Below, one piece after another: positions 62,066 through 64,000 of a stretch of 64,000 nucleotides of DNA. Location: NCBI RefSeq assembly GCF_028561275.1, contig NZ_JAQQTF010000019.1:1-64000 (forward strand), in the 5' to 3' direction. The notes beneath the pieces were generated by a model. The model made no database searches, was not told the origin of the DNA, and was given only the letters and a program-made list of their open reading frames with translations. The stretch is from Aureisphaera galaxeae (GTDB taxonomy: Bacteria; Bacteroidota; Bacteroidia; Flavobacteriales; Flavobacteriaceae). The number at the start of each line of letters is the position of its first letter. Position 1 is the first letter of the stretch. Made by a program: the position numbers and the translations under genes.

Positions 62066-62941
62066 TTAGAGATTCTTCATTAGTTCAAAAAAGTGCTGCT
62101 TCTTTTTGTGTGCTATTAGGAAATAATCCCTCTCAGGATATTCGCTCGATTCCCATATTAATTTAAGTGATTTATTCTTGAGAAATTCTTTGGCATTTTC
62201 CAATAAGGTAACACAAATCCCTTCTGTTTTGGTCAGTTCTTGAAGCATGAAGTATTCATTGGGGATTATATAGTTTGTGAAAACTTTGGGTCTTCTCTTA
62301 TTAAAGCAATGTAGCCAGAACAGCTTAATAAAAGGGTTGGTGGACATGTGTGAGAACCAGGTTTGTTGTTCTAGCCAATGTTGAACGTTACGTAGATCTT
62401 CTTTTTTTATGTGCCTATCGAGTTCGGTTGTATCAATGTTGGGGTGTCCAACAATGACCAAAGGAGAACTTAGAATTTTATGGGAGAGGGTATCAAAGGT
62501 TTCTATTTCTTGATGAATAATTGCAGCATCAATTTCTTGCTGATTTACAAGGTCAAAGAGTTTCTCGTTTATTTCTTCAAATCGGATACTTAAATGTTTA
62601 AAGCGGGTTAGTTTGTTAGATAGGAAACTTTTATACAAATGTTCGCTTATTCCCAAGACATATAGTTTTTCTTCTTTCTTCACACTCCGACTGTACATGG
62701 ATTCCACTTCCTCTAGGGTGTCAAGGGATTCAATGATAAGGTTATTCAAAAATTTGGCATTCTCTGTAGCTTCTACACCCTTGGATTTCCTTATGAACAG
62801 TTTGTGGCCGACATAGGCCTCGAGCATACTCATTTGATTGCTTACGGCTGGTTGACTCATGAATAACTCTTCTGCGGCTTTTGAATAATTTCGATGCTTA
62901 TATACGGCTTTAAAAGTCCTGTACCATTCTAGATTCACCAT
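62066..62941 (-). CDS. LysR family transcriptional regulator
   Basis: I use ATG 62941 (MVNLEWYRTFKAVYKHRN); the frame extends upstream to 62971. The HTH is YSKAAEELFMSQPAVSNQMSMLEAYVGHKLFIRKSKGVEATENAK (split here by its turn). A LysR substrate domain follows from about residue 88. The effector is unknown. It is divergent from the SDR gene at 63040; the 98-base gap has two ATATCAC copies 32 bases apart, so it most likely controls this pair. Confidence 0.95.
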   Translation of the reverse strand: MVNLEWYRTFKAVYKHRNYSKAAEELFMSQPAVSNQMSMLEAYVGHKLFIRKSKGVEATENAKFLNNLIIESLDTLEEVESMYSRSVKKEEKLYVLGISEHLYKSFLSNKLTRFKHLSIRFEEINEKLFDLVNQQEIDAAIIHQEIETFDTLSHKILSSPLVIVGHPNIDTTELDRHIKKEDLRNVQHWLEQQTWFSHMSTNPFIKLFWLHCFNKRRPKVFTNYIIPNEYFMLQELTKTEGICVTLLENAKEFLKNKSLKLIWESSEYPERDYFLIAHKKKQHFFELMKNL

Positions 62942-62957
62942 AGATATTAATTTTTTT

Positions 62958-62996
62958 ATATCACAATGCAAATTAAGCTATTTCATTTAATATCAC
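62958..62996. promoter_or_regulatory. Candidate LysR operator between the divergent pair
   Basis: ATATCAC occurs at 62958-62964 and again at 62990-62996, 32 bases (about three helical turns) apart, in the intergenic region of lysR/SDR. Nearby TTACACTTGC precedes the SDR start. Direct repeats on one face of the helix fit a LysR-type site, though no binding-site matrix was applied. Confidence 0.4.
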
Positions 62997-63039
62997 TTAT
63001 TGCTTACACTTGCAAAGTGAAACTTAAAATCGTGATCAA

Positions 63040-63765
63040 ATGAAAAGAATCGTATTGGTAACGGGAGCAAACAAAGGCTTAGGCCTGGAAACTGCCCGAC
63101 AGTTGGCAAGAGAGGGTGCACGGGTGTTGATGGCTTCTCGGAATAAGGAAAGAGGTACGGTAGCCGTTCAAAAATTGAAAGATGAAGGGCTGGATGTAGC
63201 ATTCGTACAATTAGAAGTTACAGATGACACCGAAGTAGATGAGTTGGTCGAACACATTTCGACCGATTATGGCAAATTGGATGTATTAGTCAACAATGCG
63301 GGAATCATGCATAATGGAGAGCCTGGGGGTGTAAATACCGCGGAAATTGTAGAAGCAGAAGTATTAAAGGAAACATTTGATGTGAACTTCTTCAGTCTGG
63401 TACATCTTACACAAAAATTGTTGCCTCTTCTTAAGAAAAGCGAATCCGGAAGGATTATTAATGTTTCGAGCATTTTGGGATCTAATACCGTACAAAGCGA
63501 CGAGAGCTCTCCTTGGAGCGGAATTAAACCATTTGCCTACAATGCATCTAAAGCGGCCTTGAATTCATTTACAGTGCATTTGGCGGCTGCCTTAAAGGAC
63601 ACAAATATCAAAGTAAATTCGGCACATCCTGGATGGGTAAAAACCGATTTGGGAGGTAAGAATGCTCCATTAGAAGCAACGGACGGTGCCAAGACCTCCG
63701 TGAGCTTGTCCTCCGCAGATTTCACAGGCAAATTCGTACACAATGGTGAGGAAATAGCTTGGTAA
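63040..63765 (+). CDS. SDR family oxidoreductase
   Basis: A 241-residue classical SDR. Cofactor motif VTGANKGLGLETARQLA (TGxxxGxG), NNAG, catalytic Ser in IINVSSILGS, and Tyr/Lys in AYNASKAALNS are all intact, with NVN-like FDVNFFS. Similar to carbonyl-reductase-type SDRs. Divergent from LysR and followed, 71 bases on, by the DJ-1/PfpI-like gene, so the three may be an oxidative or carbonyl stress cassette. Confidence 0.95.
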   Translation: MKRIVLVTGANKGLGLETARQLAREGARVLMASRNKERGTVAVQKLKDEGLDVAFVQLEVTDDTEVDELVEHISTDYGKLDVLVNNAGIMHNGEPGGVNTAEIVEAEVLKETFDVNFFSLVHLTQKLLPLLKKSESGRIINVSSILGSNTVQSDESSPWSGIKPFAYNASKAALNSFTVHLAAALKDTNIKVNSAHPGWVKTDLGGKNAPLEATDGAKTSVSLSSADFTGKFVHNGEEIAW

Positions 63766-63836
63766 GATTTTCAACCCCTTTAGAACAATCGCTAGGGGTC
63801 ATTTTAAAATTAATTTATTGAACAAAGTTTATAGTT

Positions 63837-64000
63837 ATGAAAAAAGTAACATTTCTTTTCGTATTAACCGCTCTTATAAATTTTCAAGCGGTTTTTGCAG
63901 CGAATATCTTGGTCGTTATCTCCGAAGTTTCGGAAATGAAACTGAAAGGTGGATACGACTACAAGACAGGTTTTTATCTGAATGAACTTATGGAACCAGT
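63837..64000 (+). CDS. Secreted DJ-1/PfpI (type 1 glutamine amidotransferase-like) protein, partial
   Basis: The first 54 codons of a gene that leaves the window. Signal peptide MKKVTFLFVLTALINFQAV, cleaved near FAANIL; mature start ILVVISEVSEMKLKGGYD and YKTGFYLNELMEPV match the first strand and helix of PfpI/Hsp31-like proteins. Family assignment rests on about 30 mature residues. Likely co-transcribed with the SDR. Confidence 0.65.
   Translation, partial: MKKVTFLFVLTALINFQAVFAANILVVISEVSEMKLKGGYDYKTGFYLNELMEP

Overview
The window looks like chromosomal DNA of a marine-type member of the Flavobacteriaceae (Bacteroidota); the genus cannot be fixed from the sequence. The evidence is three proteins with type IX secretion (T9SS) C-terminal sorting domains, lipoproteins with Bacteroidota-style lipoboxes, TAnnTTTG promoter boxes close to start codons with little Shine-Dalgarno signal, a TPR-LuxR regulator, a TPR hybrid histidine kinase, DUF1573/DUF4846/DUF6702 proteins, and a bacterial kynurenine degradation operon. 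Composition is moderate in GC and fairly even. I see no phage, IS element, integrase, CRISPR array, rRNA or tRNA.

Layout. 1-2563: tail of a T9SS cargo gene and a three-gene run (DUF4846, small conserved protein, ApbE flavinyltransferase). 2745-8509 (minus): VanY-like peptidase, M48 protease, then gpmI, a thioredoxin-fold lipoprotein, a HAD protein, map and a methyltransferase. 8554-14549: GNAT, peptidase E, a CarboxypepD-regulatory-like protein, DUF6702, a large M1 metallopeptidase, TatA and a PAP2 phosphatase. 14650-16187 (minus): two secreted proteins, one with a T9SS tail. 16537-19049: lipoprotein, seven-helix membrane protein, NarL-type histidine kinase and response regulator in one overlapping operon. 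19050-20343 is gene-poor; it holds a candidate 35-codon peptide gene with its own strong terminator, divergent from a TPR-LuxR regulator (20344-21975). 22100-31208: small accessory genes (zinc-site/LRR protein, SH3, two GNATs in the wider region, metallophosphoesterase, PNPOx-fold, lipoproteins), one broken by an in-frame stop, plus a large T9SS beta-helix protein.

31296-40205 (minus) is the metabolic centre: lipoprotein, kynureninase, kynurenine 3-monooxygenase, 2-aminomuconate deaminase (RidA family), aminomuconate-semialdehyde dehydrogenase, an atypical SDR, and ACMS decarboxylase. Together they take kynurenine to 4-oxalocrotonate except for the ring-opening dioxygenase, which is not here. 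An alanine-rich tandem-repeat membrane protein and an O-methyltransferase follow. 40282-54268 contains a methyltransferase, DUF2007 protein, leucine-rich-repeat lipoprotein, MsrA, a cysteine-less zinc-ribbon homologue with Nif3, LpxK, a hybrid histidine kinase, GAPDH, lipoyl synthase, an Nramp-fold transporter lacking the usual metal-binding motif, an ECF sigma factor, and a glycosyltransferase. 54356-64000: fasciclin lipoprotein, MurB, aminotransferase, aspartyl-protease/PDZ protein, DUF1573, ValS, then a divergent LysR/SDR pair followed by the start of a DJ-1/PfpI-like secreted protein.

Most of the window is ordinary core genome. The points most worth a second look are the small peptide gene at 19850-19957, the lipoprotein/7TM/two-component operon, the kynurenine operon without its dioxygenase and with an SDR lacking YxxxK, the Nramp homologue without DPGN, the repeated intergenic palindromes, and a 13-base element shared upstream of two unrelated genes.
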